Origin: Desulforudis sp.
GTDB lineage: Bacteria; Bacillota; Desulfotomaculia; Desulfotomaculales; Desulforudaceae
Length of the DNA: 64,000 nucleotides
Assembly (NCBI GenBank): GCA_003604975.1
Contig: QZIR01000017.1
Span: 1-64,000, forward strand
Direction: 5' to 3'
Part shown: positions 37,197 to 45,757 of the stretch, piece after piece
Layout of the letters: every line of letters starts with the position of its first letter
Position numbering within the stretch: position 1 is the stretch's first letter
The notes under the pieces: generated by a model
Told to the model about the DNA's origin: nothing
What the model saw: the letters and a program-made list of their open reading frames with translations, nothing else
The model's database searches: none
Position numbers and translations under genes: made by a program

Positions 37197-38336
37197 TTAG
37201 CCGCGGGGCTTTTCACCGAGAACCACCTTCAGGGTGATCGTCGTCCCGTTCCGGTAAAGGGTCGCTTCAAGCTCATCGCCCACCTTGTTCTGCCGTACGA
37301 CGTGAATCACGTTCTGACTGTTCTTCGTCTTCTCGTCGCCGAGCTGGAGCAGCACATCCCCGGGTTTAACCCCGGCCCGGGCCGCAGGGCTGTTGACCTC
37401 GACCGAGTGGATCAATACGCCGTCCATCTGCTTCAGACCCAGGTAACTGGCCAAATCGGGAGTCAACATCTGCAGGCGGACACCCAGCCAGGGGTGTGTG
37501 ATCTTCCCGGTCTCAACTAGTTCATCCAGCACCGGTTTAACCACGGTCGACGGGATTGCAAAGCCAATTCCCTGGGCCTGGGCGTTTACGGCCGTGTTAA
37601 TCCCAATGACCTCGCCCTTCAGATTCAGCAGCGGGCCGCCGCTGTTCCCAGGGTTAATGGACGCGTCGGTCTGCAAAAGGTTATCGTAGTAGCGGTCCTC
37701 GATCGTCACCGGGCGGCTCTTGGCGCTGATCACGCCCAGCGTAACGGTGTGGTCGAGGCCGTAGGGGTTACCAATAGCGATTACCCACTCCCCGACCCGG
37801 GCCTTCTCGGAGTCCCCAATCTTCAGGAAGGGCAGGGCTTTCGGGGCCTCGACCTTGAGTACCGCCAGGTCCAGGTCGTAGTCGGAACCGACCACCTTGG
37901 CCGGCAGCCGTTCCTCGTGTCCGGTCAGGGTCACCCAGACCTCAGTAGCACCGTGGATGACGTGCTCATTGGTCAGGACGTAGCCATCCTTCGAAAACAG
38001 GAAGCCGGAACCCATTCCCTGACGGGGCTGGGGTGTCATCCCCGGTGGGCGTCCGAAGAACTCCCGAAAGAAGGGGTCGTTCCACAACGGACTCCACTCC
38101 ATATCCCTGGTGGAGGCCACCACGGTGTCAATCTTGACCACCGCTGGTCCGACCTGACCCACGATATCCGCCACCGATTCCAGCTGGCCCAGATCCATGC
38201 CGGCAGCTCCGGCCTGCCGGCTTTCGATGCCGGGTTCAACAACCATATCCTGCACAAACGCATTTCCGGCCGCAAACATGGCTCCAGCCACAAAGGCGCA
38301 GATCGCAACCAGGGCCATAATTCTCTTCCCACTCAT
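37197..38336 (-). CDS. htrA: HtrA/DegP-type serine protease
   Basis: 379 residues: an N-terminal membrane anchor (about 5-25), trypsin-like protease with His in 'LTNEHVIHG', Asp in 'DYDLDLAVLKV' and Ser in 'INPGNSGGPLLNL', then one PDZ domain (about 280-370). This is the short one-PDZ form usual in Firmicutes. It degrades or refolds damaged proteins outside the membrane. Start ATG (MSGKRIM) with a G-rich upstream site. Single gene. Confidence 0.94.
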   Translation of the reverse strand: MSGKRIMALVAICAFVAGAMFAAGNAFVQDMVVEPGIESRQAGAAGMDLGQLESVADIVGQVGPAVVKIDTVVASTRDMEWSPLWNDPFFREFFGRPPGMTPQPRQGMGSGFLFSKDGYVLTNEHVIHGATEVWVTLTGHEERLPAKVVGSDYDLDLAVLKVEAPKALPFLKIGDSEKARVGEWVIAIGNPYGLDHTVTLGVISAKSRPVTIEDRYYDNLLQTDASINPGNSGGPLLNLKGEVIGINTAVNAQAQGIGFAIPSTVVKPVLDELVETGKITHPWLGVRLQMLTPDLASYLGLKQMDGVLIHSVEVNSPAARAGVKPGDVLLQLGDEKTKNSQNVIHVVRQNKVGDELEATLYRNGTTITLKVVLGEKPRG

Positions 38337-38486
38337 TACCGCTTGTGCTCCCCCTCCCGGATTTATTTTGAGGATATTATAACAGCAATCTATTTCCCTG
38401 GGAAGCGTGTCCCCGCCACGGACCAGAAGGCCTGGTTCTCATAACCCCATCTCTAGACCGTGATCCCCCCAGTTGGTATCGTTCCA

Positions 38487-38636
38487 TCAGGGCGATCTTC
38501 TGTCGTCGCGATGGCCGGCAAAGGACTGCCCGTCGCGCGGAAACAGCTCAATGTCCAGGACCAAGCCTGGAAAACCATGCTCGTTAAGGACACGGGCCAG
38601 CTCTTGAATTGCACGGCGGGACGCGTTATGATCAAT
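38487..38636 (-). pseudogene. Possible gene remnant
   Basis: About 48 codons on the minus strand read like protein ('NASRRAIQELARVLNEHG', then FPGLVLDIELFPRDG) and end in a stop, but no start or ribosome site exists and the frame runs into AT-rich promoter-like sequence of the opposite gene. Family not recognised. The 38337-38680 gap holds nothing else certain. Confidence 0.3.
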
Positions 38637-38680
38637 AAGTGTAGAAAAAATTAAGTATGACCTTAAGGTGATGATCGCCC

Positions 38681-40180
38681 TTGTTCTTCAGAAAGGTGGT
38701 AACGCGCCGTCACGGCCGTGCCTATACCTATCTTAAGCTAATCGAAAACTACCGGGAAGATGGCAAGATCAAGCAACGGGTCATTGCCAACCTTGGTAAC
38801 ATTGAACGCTTTTCCCCGGAACGGGTGCAGGCTCTGATCGCCGGTCTGGCCCGCATCTACGACGGGGCAATGCTGGAAAACGAGGTCACGGAAGCGGCCC
38901 AGTTTGACGATCACCTCATCGATCACGAGGTCATCCGCGGTCTCTGGCGCGGACTGGGGCTGGCCGATTTGGCCCGGGCGGCCATCAGGGATCGGGACGG
39001 GTTGGAAACCTTCCTGATCGAGGCCGCCATCCTCCACGAGGTCCTGCATCCGAAGGGCAATCATTCGTTGAGTGCCTGTTACGCGTCCACCGTTCCGGAG
39101 TTGAAGGGGCAGGACGTCTCGGCCGTGCATTTCCACCATGCGCTCACCCGGTTCAGCCGTGCCAGTTCCCCGGTCGAGGTCTTGCTGCTCGACCGGCTGC
39201 ACGGGGCGGGTCTGATTATGGACACCGAAACAATCGTACTTAAACTGATCAGCAGCGACTTTACTGGTTTCCAGTGTACCCTGTCCCCGTCGGGCCTACT
39301 CTACGAGGTCCGGCCGTATCACCATCCGATCGAGCTGGCCGTCGTCTCCTCGTCCAACGGCCTGCCCCTGAGCTGCCGGGTCGGATTTACACCGTTTAGC
39401 GGGCAGGACATCGTCAACCTGGTGGCCGAGGTAAATACCAACCTGCACCCGGCCCACTGTATCGTTTCAGATGTGCGCAGAAGGTGCACCAACGAGCTGG
39501 ACGAACTGCCCCTAGAGTACCTGGCCACGGTTTCGGCGTCCTGGTTTGCCGAAGTCCCGATTAACCTGGACGACGTCTGGAACGGCCGGGACGTGACCGC
39601 TATGTGCGGACGGTGGGTCAAGAGCATGGACACCCGGCAGGCCCGGTACATCGCCTGCTACAACCCGGCGCCCGACGCCGTAACCGACCACATAGTCGAC
39701 GAATACGTGGACCATGCCATTTACGAGTTGGAGCGCCTGCGGGGTTCCGTGCAAAAGGGCCGGATTCGGCGCCGCCGTACCGTCCTGCGCCGTTTGACCG
39801 ACATCCTCAAACGGCATCAAGCCTTATCCTATTTCGAATACGACCTGGGCTCCGGGTCTGATATCCGGCTGGATTTTGACCTGAACCTGGAGAGCATGGA
39901 ACGGGATAAGACCCTGCGCCGTACCCGGGTATTCAAGACCAACCTGTTCGATGTTCCCGTTCAGAAGGTCGTGGAGCTGTTCCAGCACACCAAGCGCGTC
40001 GAGGCTAACCTGGAGTTGATCCGTGATCACACCAAGATTCCGATCGTACCGTCCCTGACCGACTCCCTGCATTCCATTGATTTCATCGCCGGGCAGACCC
40101 TGGTCCATGTCCTCGGCGAGACGCTCCGACGGCTGGAGGACCAGTACGGCCCCCGGATCCTGGAGCGGCTGGAGAGATAA
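38681..40180 (+). CDS. IS1634-like transposase, isolated and diverged
   Basis: 499 residues. The N-terminus 'TYLKLIENYREDGKIKQRV' and IANLGN are typical of IS1634-group (IS4 superfamily) transposases. Candidate catalytic residues by eye are Asp193 (SSDFTGF), Asp264 (IVSDVRRR, lacking the usual DRG) and Glu441 (KRVEANLELIR). TTG start with AAGGTGATG. Open over its full length. I see no terminal inverted repeats or target duplication, and two hairpins follow the stop. It may be domesticated or a one-copy remnant with lost ends. It lies beside the sulfate-reduction operon. Confidence 0.65.
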   Translation: MFFRKVVTRRHGRAYTYLKLIENYREDGKIKQRVIANLGNIERFSPERVQALIAGLARIYDGAMLENEVTEAAQFDDHLIDHEVIRGLWRGLGLADLARAAIRDRDGLETFLIEAAILHEVLHPKGNHSLSACYASTVPELKGQDVSAVHFHHALTRFSRASSPVEVLLLDRLHGAGLIMDTETIVLKLISSDFTGFQCTLSPSGLLYEVRPYHHPIELAVVSSSNGLPLSCRVGFTPFSGQDIVNLVAEVNTNLHPAHCIVSDVRRRCTNELDELPLEYLATVSASWFAEVPINLDDVWNGRDVTAMCGRWVKSMDTRQARYIACYNPAPDAVTDHIVDEYVDHAIYELERLRGSVQKGRIRRRRTVLRRLTDILKRHQALSYFEYDLGSGSDIRLDFDLNLESMERDKTLRRTRVFKTNLFDVPVQKVVELFQHTKRVEANLELIRDHTKIPIVPSLTDSLHSIDFIAGQTLVHVLGETLRRLEDQYGPRILERLER

Positions 40181-40185
40181 AAGAA

Positions 40186-40205
40186 GGCGTCCCGCCTGGG
40201 ACGCC
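40186..40205 (+). terminator. Perfect 8-bp hairpin after transposase
   Basis: GGCGTCCC pairs with GGGACGCC around GCCT, five bases after the stop. No U-run; it probably works together with the terminator that follows. Confidence 0.6.
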
Positions 40206-40231
40206 CGAGAAACCGAACAAAAACAAAAGGG

Positions 40232-40262
40232 GGGCGCCTCCGATGAGGACGCCCTTTTCTTT
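40232..40262 (+). terminator. Rho-independent terminator, convergent junction
   Basis: GGGCGCCTC pairs with GAGG(A)CGCCC around CGAT, followed by TTTTCTTT on the plus strand. It overlaps the end of hdrB, whose transcript comes from the other side. Confidence 0.75.
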
Positions 40263-41142
40263 ATTTCACGCCGTAAGCGGCGAGTTTGCTGCCGGGTGCC
40301 ACGATGTTATAGCTGAATCCCAGGTCCTTCGGCTTCAGGTCAAAGGCAACTCCCATGAGCTGTGTGATGAATAATACCGGCATGTCGTACTTCGTGCCAG
40401 TGACCTTGTTGATCTTCTTCTGGTACACGTCTGTGTTCATGTGGCACATCGGACACGGGGTCACGATTATGTCGGCGCCGGCCTGCGCCGCGCTTTCGAG
40501 AACTTTACCGGTGCAGTGATAGATCATATCCACCTTGGTAAACTGCTGGGAACCGCCGCAGCAACGGGCGGCCATGGGGAAGGGTACCGCCCTGGCACCA
40601 AGCGCTTCCACCACTTTATCCATCATCTGCGGGTATTCTACATCGTCAAAATCCCGACGGCGCAGAGCGCGCACTGTCTGGCAGCCCGAATAGCAGGCTA
40701 CTTTTAACCCGGTCAGCGGCTTGATGGTCCTGGCCTTGATCTTGTCGAGCCCGATATCATTGACCAGAACGTCGATCAGCTGGCGGACATTAAGCGTCAT
40801 GTTGTACTGCATATTGGCCGCGCCCAGGGCCTCGTTGATCTGGGCCGCGAATTCCGGTTCGAGCTTCATTCTCTCGTTGACCCAGGCCAGATTCAGGTAG
40901 CAGGAACTGCAGCCAACCAGCACGTCGTGTCCGGCCGATTCGGCCAGGGCCAGGTTCCGGGCGGCAATCGCCAGCTGCGGCAGGTCACCGACGTAGTTGG
41001 CGCTCACGGTCGCGCCGCAACAGTTCCAGTCCGGAATCTCGTGTGCGTCTAACTCAAGCGCTTTTTCGACGGCCTCAAAGGAGACTAGATAGGCTTTGCC
41101 CGTTGCCTCCATTGAGCAGCCGGGGTAAAAACTATACGCCAT
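40261..41142 (-). CDS. hdrB: HdrB-like subunit of the Qmo/Hdr module
   Basis: 293 residues with two CCG domains, the hallmark of heterodisulfide reductase subunit B: 'YPGCSMEATG', DWNCCGATV, VGCSSCYLN; then 'ACYSGCQTVRALRR', ARCCGGSQQF, TPCPMCHMN. These cysteines bind non-cubane [4Fe-4S] clusters where thiol chemistry occurs in HdrB. Here, as in other Gram-positive sulfate reducers, HdrCB replaces membrane subunit QmoC and links QmoAB to an electron source. Overlaps hdrC by 11 bases. Last gene of the operon. Confidence 0.92.
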   Translation of the reverse strand: MAYSFYPGCSMEATGKAYLVSFEAVEKALELDAHEIPDWNCCGATVSANYVGDLPQLAIAARNLALAESAGHDVLVGCSSCYLNLAWVNERMKLEPEFAAQINEALGAANMQYNMTLNVRQLIDVLVNDIGLDKIKARTIKPLTGLKVACYSGCQTVRALRRRDFDDVEYPQMMDKVVEALGARAVPFPMAARCCGGSQQFTKVDMIYHCTGKVLESAAQAGADIIVTPCPMCHMNTDVYQKKINKVTGTKYDMPVLFITQLMGVAFDLKPKDLGFSYNIVAPGSKLAAYGVK

Positions 41143-41731
41143 CCTTATGTGCCTCCTTCTGTATGGCCGCAGCCTTTTCGTAAATCTTCTTCAGATCCTT
41201 CAGGCCTTTAATCTTTTTCGGCGGAAACAGCGGCAGCCGCTTGTGCTTGATCATATCCAGACCGACGTCCTGTTGTTTCATCGCATCCGGAATGGAGCCG
41301 GGACCCAGCTTCATGTAGAAGGAGTTGGTCATTGCGGCTTCGTACACCCGGCCACGCTTCATGGCGCTCTGGAAGAACACCTTGGAGAGCAGTGCCACTC
41401 CCGACTTACACGACTTCTTGGCCAGTTCGTGTTTCAGGCCGTGCATTACATCAACAATCGGAATGCCACGTGGGCAGCGTACGGTACAAAGGTAGCACGA
41501 GGTACAGAGCCACGGGGTGTTGGCGTTCATTACCTTCTCTTTCTCTCCCGCGTGGATCATCTTGAACAGCCTACGCGGCGTGTAGTCCATCAGCTCGCGT
41601 GCTGGACAGGTGACGGCACACAGCCCGCACTGCATACACTGACTGGCGTACGCACCGTTTTCAATCGCGCGAAATTCGCGGTGAAAAGCCGGTTCGTACT
41701 TTGGAGTCGCCTGTTCTTTATCGGCGGACAT
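41132..41731 (-). CDS. hdrC: HdrC-like iron-sulfur subunit
   Basis: 199 residues with two [4Fe-4S] motifs, 'CMQCGLCAVTCPARELMDY' and 'CTSCYLCTVRCPRGIPIVD', and the HdrC helix 'TPRRLFKMIHAG'. It is soluble; QmoC, by contrast, is fused to a membrane cytochrome-like domain. HdrC hands electrons between HdrB and the flavin subunits. A 346-base spacer with three hairpins separates it from qmoB, and it overlaps hdrB. Confidence 0.92.
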   Translation of the reverse strand: MSADKEQATPKYEPAFHREFRAIENGAYASQCMQCGLCAVTCPARELMDYTPRRLFKMIHAGEKEKVMNANTPWLCTSCYLCTVRCPRGIPIVDVMHGLKHELAKKSCKSGVALLSKVFFQSAMKRGRVYEAAMTNSFYMKLGPGSIPDAMKQQDVGLDMIKHKRLPLFPPKKIKGLKDLKKIYEKAAAIQKEAHKDGV

Positions 41732-41938
41732 CTTGTTCTACCCCCTCCAGACTGGTACAGATTTTTAAATCTATCGAAATCCCATATTTCCTCGGCCTGA
41801 AGGCGCTAGCCTTTGAGCTGGCCACCGGATACAGGCACCAGCCGGTCACGCAGGGTTACGGAGTCAGCTCTCGGCAGCTACCACGCCCGGCAGCCCCGAA
41901 ATCCAAGCCGCGCCGCACACCCGTAAAACGCCTCCTGC

Positions 41939-41970
41939 GGAGATTAATACGGCATACCGCGTTAATCTCC
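41939..41970. repeat. Hairpin 1 in qmoB-hdrC spacer
   Basis: GGAGATTAA pairs with TTAATCTCC, with CGG/CCG in the loop region. The 41732-42077 spacer holds no gene; it contains this and two further hairpins. Confidence 0.75.
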
Positions 41971-41977
41971 TGCTTGT

Positions 41978-41998
41978 GATGCGCCGAGAAAGCGCATC
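41978..41998. repeat. Hairpin 2 in qmoB-hdrC spacer
   Basis: GATGCGC pairs with GCGCATC around seven bases (CGAGAAA). Confidence 0.65.
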
Positions 41999-42022
41999 TC
42001 TAGCCTAAATACTATTCAGGTA

Positions 42023-42055
42023 GTATCCGGGCCATGCCAGGCATAGCCCGGATAC
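42023..42055. repeat. Hairpin 3 in qmoB-hdrC spacer
   Basis: GTATCCGGGC pairs with GCCCGGATAC (10 bp perfect) around 13 bases. It lies about 22 bases after the qmoB stop on the minus strand and could cap or stabilise the aprBA-qmoAB transcript. Confidence 0.75.
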
Positions 42056-42077
42056 ACCTGTAATCCCTGAAATTGGA

Positions 42078-44306
42078 CTAGAAGCCCTTCATCGGGTTCG
42101 GGCCGAGTTCGGCCAGCCTCTCCGAGAAGCTGTCCAGAATCGACGGGATCTGGGTGTAGTCCATGATGCTGATCGCCTTAAAGCGCACCCGCTCGGATTC
42201 CAGGCCCAGGCGGTCGAGCGTTTCCGAAACCTTGGAGAGGCGGATCTCCGCCAACTCGCTGCCCTTCATGAAGTGGCACTGGTAATCGTCACCGTGTTTG
42301 CAACCTAAGAGTAACACGCCGTCAAACCCCTTGGACATGGCGTCCGAGATCCAGACCAGGTTCAGCGAGCCCAGGCAGCGGACCGGGATCACGCGGATCC
42401 AGGCGTTGTACTGCAGGCGGCCCAGACCGGCCATATCCAGTGCGGGGATGGCGTCGTTCTCGCAGGCGAAAATCAGGATTCTTGGTTTTTCATCTTCTTC
42501 ATCGGGGACTTCGACGGCCTTGGCCATGTTACCGATCATACCCACCGAGTAGTTCTTGAAGGAGATGATGCGCTCGGGGCAGGCGCCCATGCAGGTGCCG
42601 CACCTTCTACAGCGAGTGCGCTCGGGCAGCGGATTGCCCTTTTCGTCCTCGTTGATCGCGCCGAAGGGACATTCCTCGGTACAACGCTTGCACTGGGTGC
42701 AGCGCTGCATCGCGAACTCGGGATAGGACTCGTCACCGCTGCGCGGGTGTACGGCCTTACCGGCCGCACAGGCCTCGATACACTGGATGGCCTTCATGGC
42801 AGCGCCGGTGGCGTCTTCCATAGCCGCCGCCACGTGCATCGGGTTCCGAACCGTGCCCACCGGGTAGATACCGGTCCGGCGCGACTCGTACGGGAAGCAG
42901 ACGAAGTGTGAGTCCGGGAAGCCGTACTTCAGGGTCGGCAGTTCCGGACCCTGCCGATACTTCAGGTTTAGGAGGTCGGACTTCAAAATGACATCCTTCG
43001 GAATGTCATCTTCTTCTCCCTTCTCCTTGGCCGCAGCCGCTTCCGCCTCAGCTTCGGTCTGTCCAGGTTCTGTGCCGAAGGCCGTGGTCGGGACCATACC
43101 GTTGGCCAGCACGATGTAGTCGAGTCCCTGAACAGCCACCTTCTCACCCAGGATGGCGTCGTCGATCTCGACGGTTAACTTGCCGCTGGCGCCCACAATG
43201 TTCGCAACCTCACCCTTGATGAAGACGGTTCCGTCTGCCTGGACCTGCTTGTAAAGGTACTCGTACTTACCGACCGCCCGGAGGTCCTTGTAGAAGACAT
43301 AGGCCTGACCGGCCGGGTTCTGTTCCTTAAGGTAGCGGGCCTGCTTCAGGGATTCTACGCAACAGGCCGCAGAACAGTAGGAAAGGAAATGTACGTCACG
43401 GGAACCGGCACACTGGATAAAGCCGACCCGCTCTACGTCCTTGAGCTTACCGTCGATGGCCAGTTGCTCAAAGTCGGCCTGGTTAATCACCTGCGGGAAC
43501 TTGCCGTAGCCCAGGTGGCCCAGTTTTGCCGGGTCAAACGGTACGGAGCCGGTAGCCAGGATGACCGCGCCCGCGCGTTCATCCACCGTGCCGCCACCAC
43601 TCTTGATCTTGACGTCAAAGGTGCCCGGGCCGCCGGCAATGCTCTCCACCGTAGCCCCGGTGTACACCTTAATGTTCGGGTTGTCCTCAATCGCCTTGGT
43701 CAGCGCGGGTACCGGATTCTCAGGCAGTACATCGTAAGGCACTTTGGTCGGAGCGACCTTGTACATCTTCCCGACATAGCCGCCCAGGGCCGGTCCCTTC
43801 TCGACGATGACCGCTTTGTAACCCGCCTTGGCCGCTTCCATGGCTGCGGTCATACCGGCAATACCGCCACCAACCACCAGAACGTCCTTGGACAGGTTCT
43901 CCACCTGCCAGGGTTCCGGAAGCTCGGTAAGCTTCACCTTGGTCATTGCCATACGCAGTAGGTCCTCGGCCAGCATCTGTGTGTCTTCGTCATCAGCCGT
44001 GTGGCTCCAGGCCACCTGCTCACGGATGTTAACCCGGTCCACGATAACACCGGGGCCGAAACGGAACTCCTCGTACTTCACGCGTGAAGAACAGGCTGGA
44101 ATAACGATGGTGTTCACGCCGTCGGCGATATCGGCCTTGATCAGGTCTACGCCTTCCTTACTGCACAGGAAGGGATGATTCTTGCAGTTCTGCTGTTTGA
44201 ATTCACTCTTCACGACTTTGGCCAGGGCATCAACATCCAGCGCCCCACCTATGCCGCAGCCGGTGCAAATGTATACTCCCCACTTCTTATCCATTCTAGT
44301 TGCCAC
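42078..44306 (-). CDS. qmoB: QmoB (HdrA-MvhD-type flavoprotein)
   Basis: 742 residues. N-terminal HdrA-type Cys-rich part (CTGCGIG), FAD domain with 'DVLVVGGGIAGMTAAMEAAK', two [4Fe-4S] motifs ('CTQCKRCTEECPFGA', 'CRRCGTCMGACPE' near 550-590), then an MvhD-like C-terminal domain beginning 'ILIFACENDAIPALDMAG', as usual in QmoB. Qmo passes electrons to APS reductase; in enzymes with QmoC they come from the quinone pool, here probably through HdrCB. It overlaps qmoA by 11 bases. Confidence 0.93.
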   Translation of the reverse strand: MATRMDKKWGVYICTGCGIGGALDVDALAKVVKSEFKQQNCKNHPFLCSKEGVDLIKADIADGVNTIVIPACSSRVKYEEFRFGPGVIVDRVNIREQVAWSHTADDEDTQMLAEDLLRMAMTKVKLTELPEPWQVENLSKDVLVVGGGIAGMTAAMEAAKAGYKAVIVEKGPALGGYVGKMYKVAPTKVPYDVLPENPVPALTKAIEDNPNIKVYTGATVESIAGGPGTFDVKIKSGGGTVDERAGAVILATGSVPFDPAKLGHLGYGKFPQVINQADFEQLAIDGKLKDVERVGFIQCAGSRDVHFLSYCSAACCVESLKQARYLKEQNPAGQAYVFYKDLRAVGKYEYLYKQVQADGTVFIKGEVANIVGASGKLTVEIDDAILGEKVAVQGLDYIVLANGMVPTTAFGTEPGQTEAEAEAAAAKEKGEEDDIPKDVILKSDLLNLKYRQGPELPTLKYGFPDSHFVCFPYESRRTGIYPVGTVRNPMHVAAAMEDATGAAMKAIQCIEACAAGKAVHPRSGDESYPEFAMQRCTQCKRCTEECPFGAINEDEKGNPLPERTRCRRCGTCMGACPERIISFKNYSVGMIGNMAKAVEVPDEEDEKPRILIFACENDAIPALDMAGLGRLQYNAWIRVIPVRCLGSLNLVWISDAMSKGFDGVLLLGCKHGDDYQCHFMKGSELAEIRLSKVSETLDRLGLESERVRFKAISIMDYTQIPSILDSFSERLAELGPNPMKGF

Positions 44307-45555
44307 CCCCTACCGTACCCTGAATAGCCTGAAGTGCTGCAGCGGTAGCATCGCGAACGGATCCGGAGACCTCCGACGGTTTCTTGGCACAGCCGGCGCC
44401 GCTGATACCAACCTCAGCCGCGCTGGTAACGACAAAGCCATCCTTATCGGTCACATCAAAGCCTACCGGAACCCCGGTATCCCTGGTGGGCGGCGCCATG
44501 CCGGTCGCCAACACTACCAGGTCGGCCTGCTGCTTGATCACCTTGCCGGCATACTGATCCTCAACCTCAAGCTCGAGGGTACCCGAGGCATCCTCGGTGA
44601 TCTCGCCCACTTTACCTTTGATGAAGATCACGTTCTCGTCCTTCTGTACTCTTGCGTAGAAGTCCTCGTATTTACCCATCGCGCGGATGTCAATGTAGAA
44701 AACGTAAATCTTGGCATCTGGATACTGTTCGCGGATGTAGGTGGTCTGCTTCAGGGTAGCCATGCAGCAGACCTGCGAGCAGTAAGGCTGGTGGTTCTCG
44801 TCACGTGATCCGGCACACTGGACAAAGGCAATGGTTTCCGGCGCCTTGCCGTCTGACGGGCGCACAATCTTGCCGCCGGTCGGACCAGCCAGCACGGCCA
44901 TGCGCTCGAGCATCACGTTGGTAATCACGTTCTTGTTCCGGCCAAACCCGTAGTAACCAATCTTGGACGGGTCATAGGGGTTCCAACCGGTCGCCCATAC
45001 GATCGCGCCCACGTTCAGGCTGACCGTCTCCGGCTGCATGCCGAGGTCGATGGCCTTGTACTCACAGACCTCGAGGCACTTACCGCAGGACGCGCCCTGA
45101 CAAGCGACGGTATCGATCGTAAACTTTAGGGGGAAGGCAAACTGGTGCGGCAGGTTGGCTGCCTTGGTCTTGTCGAGACCATAGTTGAAAGCGTTGGGGA
45201 TCTCCACGGGGCAAACTTCGGTACACTTGCCGCAGGCCGTACAGTTAGCATTAATGAAAGTTGGGTTCAGCTTGACCTTAACGTCAAAATTCCCCTTTTG
45301 TCCGGAGATAGATTCCACTTCCGCAGAAGTATAAAACTTAATGCTTAGGTTTTCACGGAGCCGTTTGAAGTTGATTTCCAGTCCACAGTTCGGGGGGCAA
45401 AGTTTCGGGAAGTACTGGTGCAGCTGGGTGACCCGGCCACCCAGATAGGGGTTCTTCTCGACGATAACCACGTCGCGTCCCGCTTCGGCTGCTTCCAGTG
45501 CTGCCGAAAGACCACTGATTCCCCCCCCGACCACCAGGATCGTTTTGTTTGCCAT
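44296..45555 (-). CDS. qmoA: QmoA (HdrA-like flavoprotein)
   Basis: 419 residues from the ATG of MANKTILVVGGG. FAD-binding 'GGGISGLSAALEAAEAG', two iron-sulfur regions ('NCTACGKCTEVCPVEIPN', 'CQGASCGKCLEVCEYKAID') and the HdrA segment 'VQCAGSRDENHQPYCSQVCC'. QmoA is the flavin subunit thought to contact AprAB. It is shorter than archaeal HdrA, as normal for QmoA. The gene lies about 200 bases after aprA with a strong hairpin between. Confidence 0.93.
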   Translation of the reverse strand: MANKTILVVGGGISGLSAALEAAEAGRDVVIVEKNPYLGGRVTQLHQYFPKLCPPNCGLEINFKRLRENLSIKFYTSAEVESISGQKGNFDVKVKLNPTFINANCTACGKCTEVCPVEIPNAFNYGLDKTKAANLPHQFAFPLKFTIDTVACQGASCGKCLEVCEYKAIDLGMQPETVSLNVGAIVWATGWNPYDPSKIGYYGFGRNKNVITNVMLERMAVLAGPTGGKIVRPSDGKAPETIAFVQCAGSRDENHQPYCSQVCCMATLKQTTYIREQYPDAKIYVFYIDIRAMGKYEDFYARVQKDENVIFIKGKVGEITEDASGTLELEVEDQYAGKVIKQQADLVVLATGMAPPTRDTGVPVGFDVTDKDGFVVTSAAEVGISGAGCAKKPSEVSGSVRDATAAALQAIQGTVGGGN

Positions 45556-45709
45556 CTTTCCACACCCTATGTGCAATTTTAAATGCGTGGGAGGTCTTGG
45601 CTTCCGTCTCCAGCTGCCATCAGACCTCCTCAGCGTGCAATTCCTATGGATTCCGGACAGCCTGCAGGCGCATGGCGGTCACAGGCTGTATTTTGATTAA
45701 AGTAAACGG

Positions 45710-45737
45710 GCGGGCGAAATCACTTGATTTCGCCCGC
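45710..45737. repeat. Perfect 12-bp hairpin between aprA and qmoA
   Basis: GCGGGCGAAATC pairs with GATTTCGCCCGC around four bases. It lies 20 bases after the aprA stop. On the minus strand it is followed by CCGTTTACTTT, so it may partly terminate or stabilise the aprBA message. Confidence 0.8.
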
Positions 45738-45757
45738 GAACCGCTTATTGTTGGAAC

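Noticed and set aside
44182-44808. Long plus-strand frames opposite apr/qmo genes
   Set aside because: They are antisense shadows of strongly conserved genes and show no motifs of their own.
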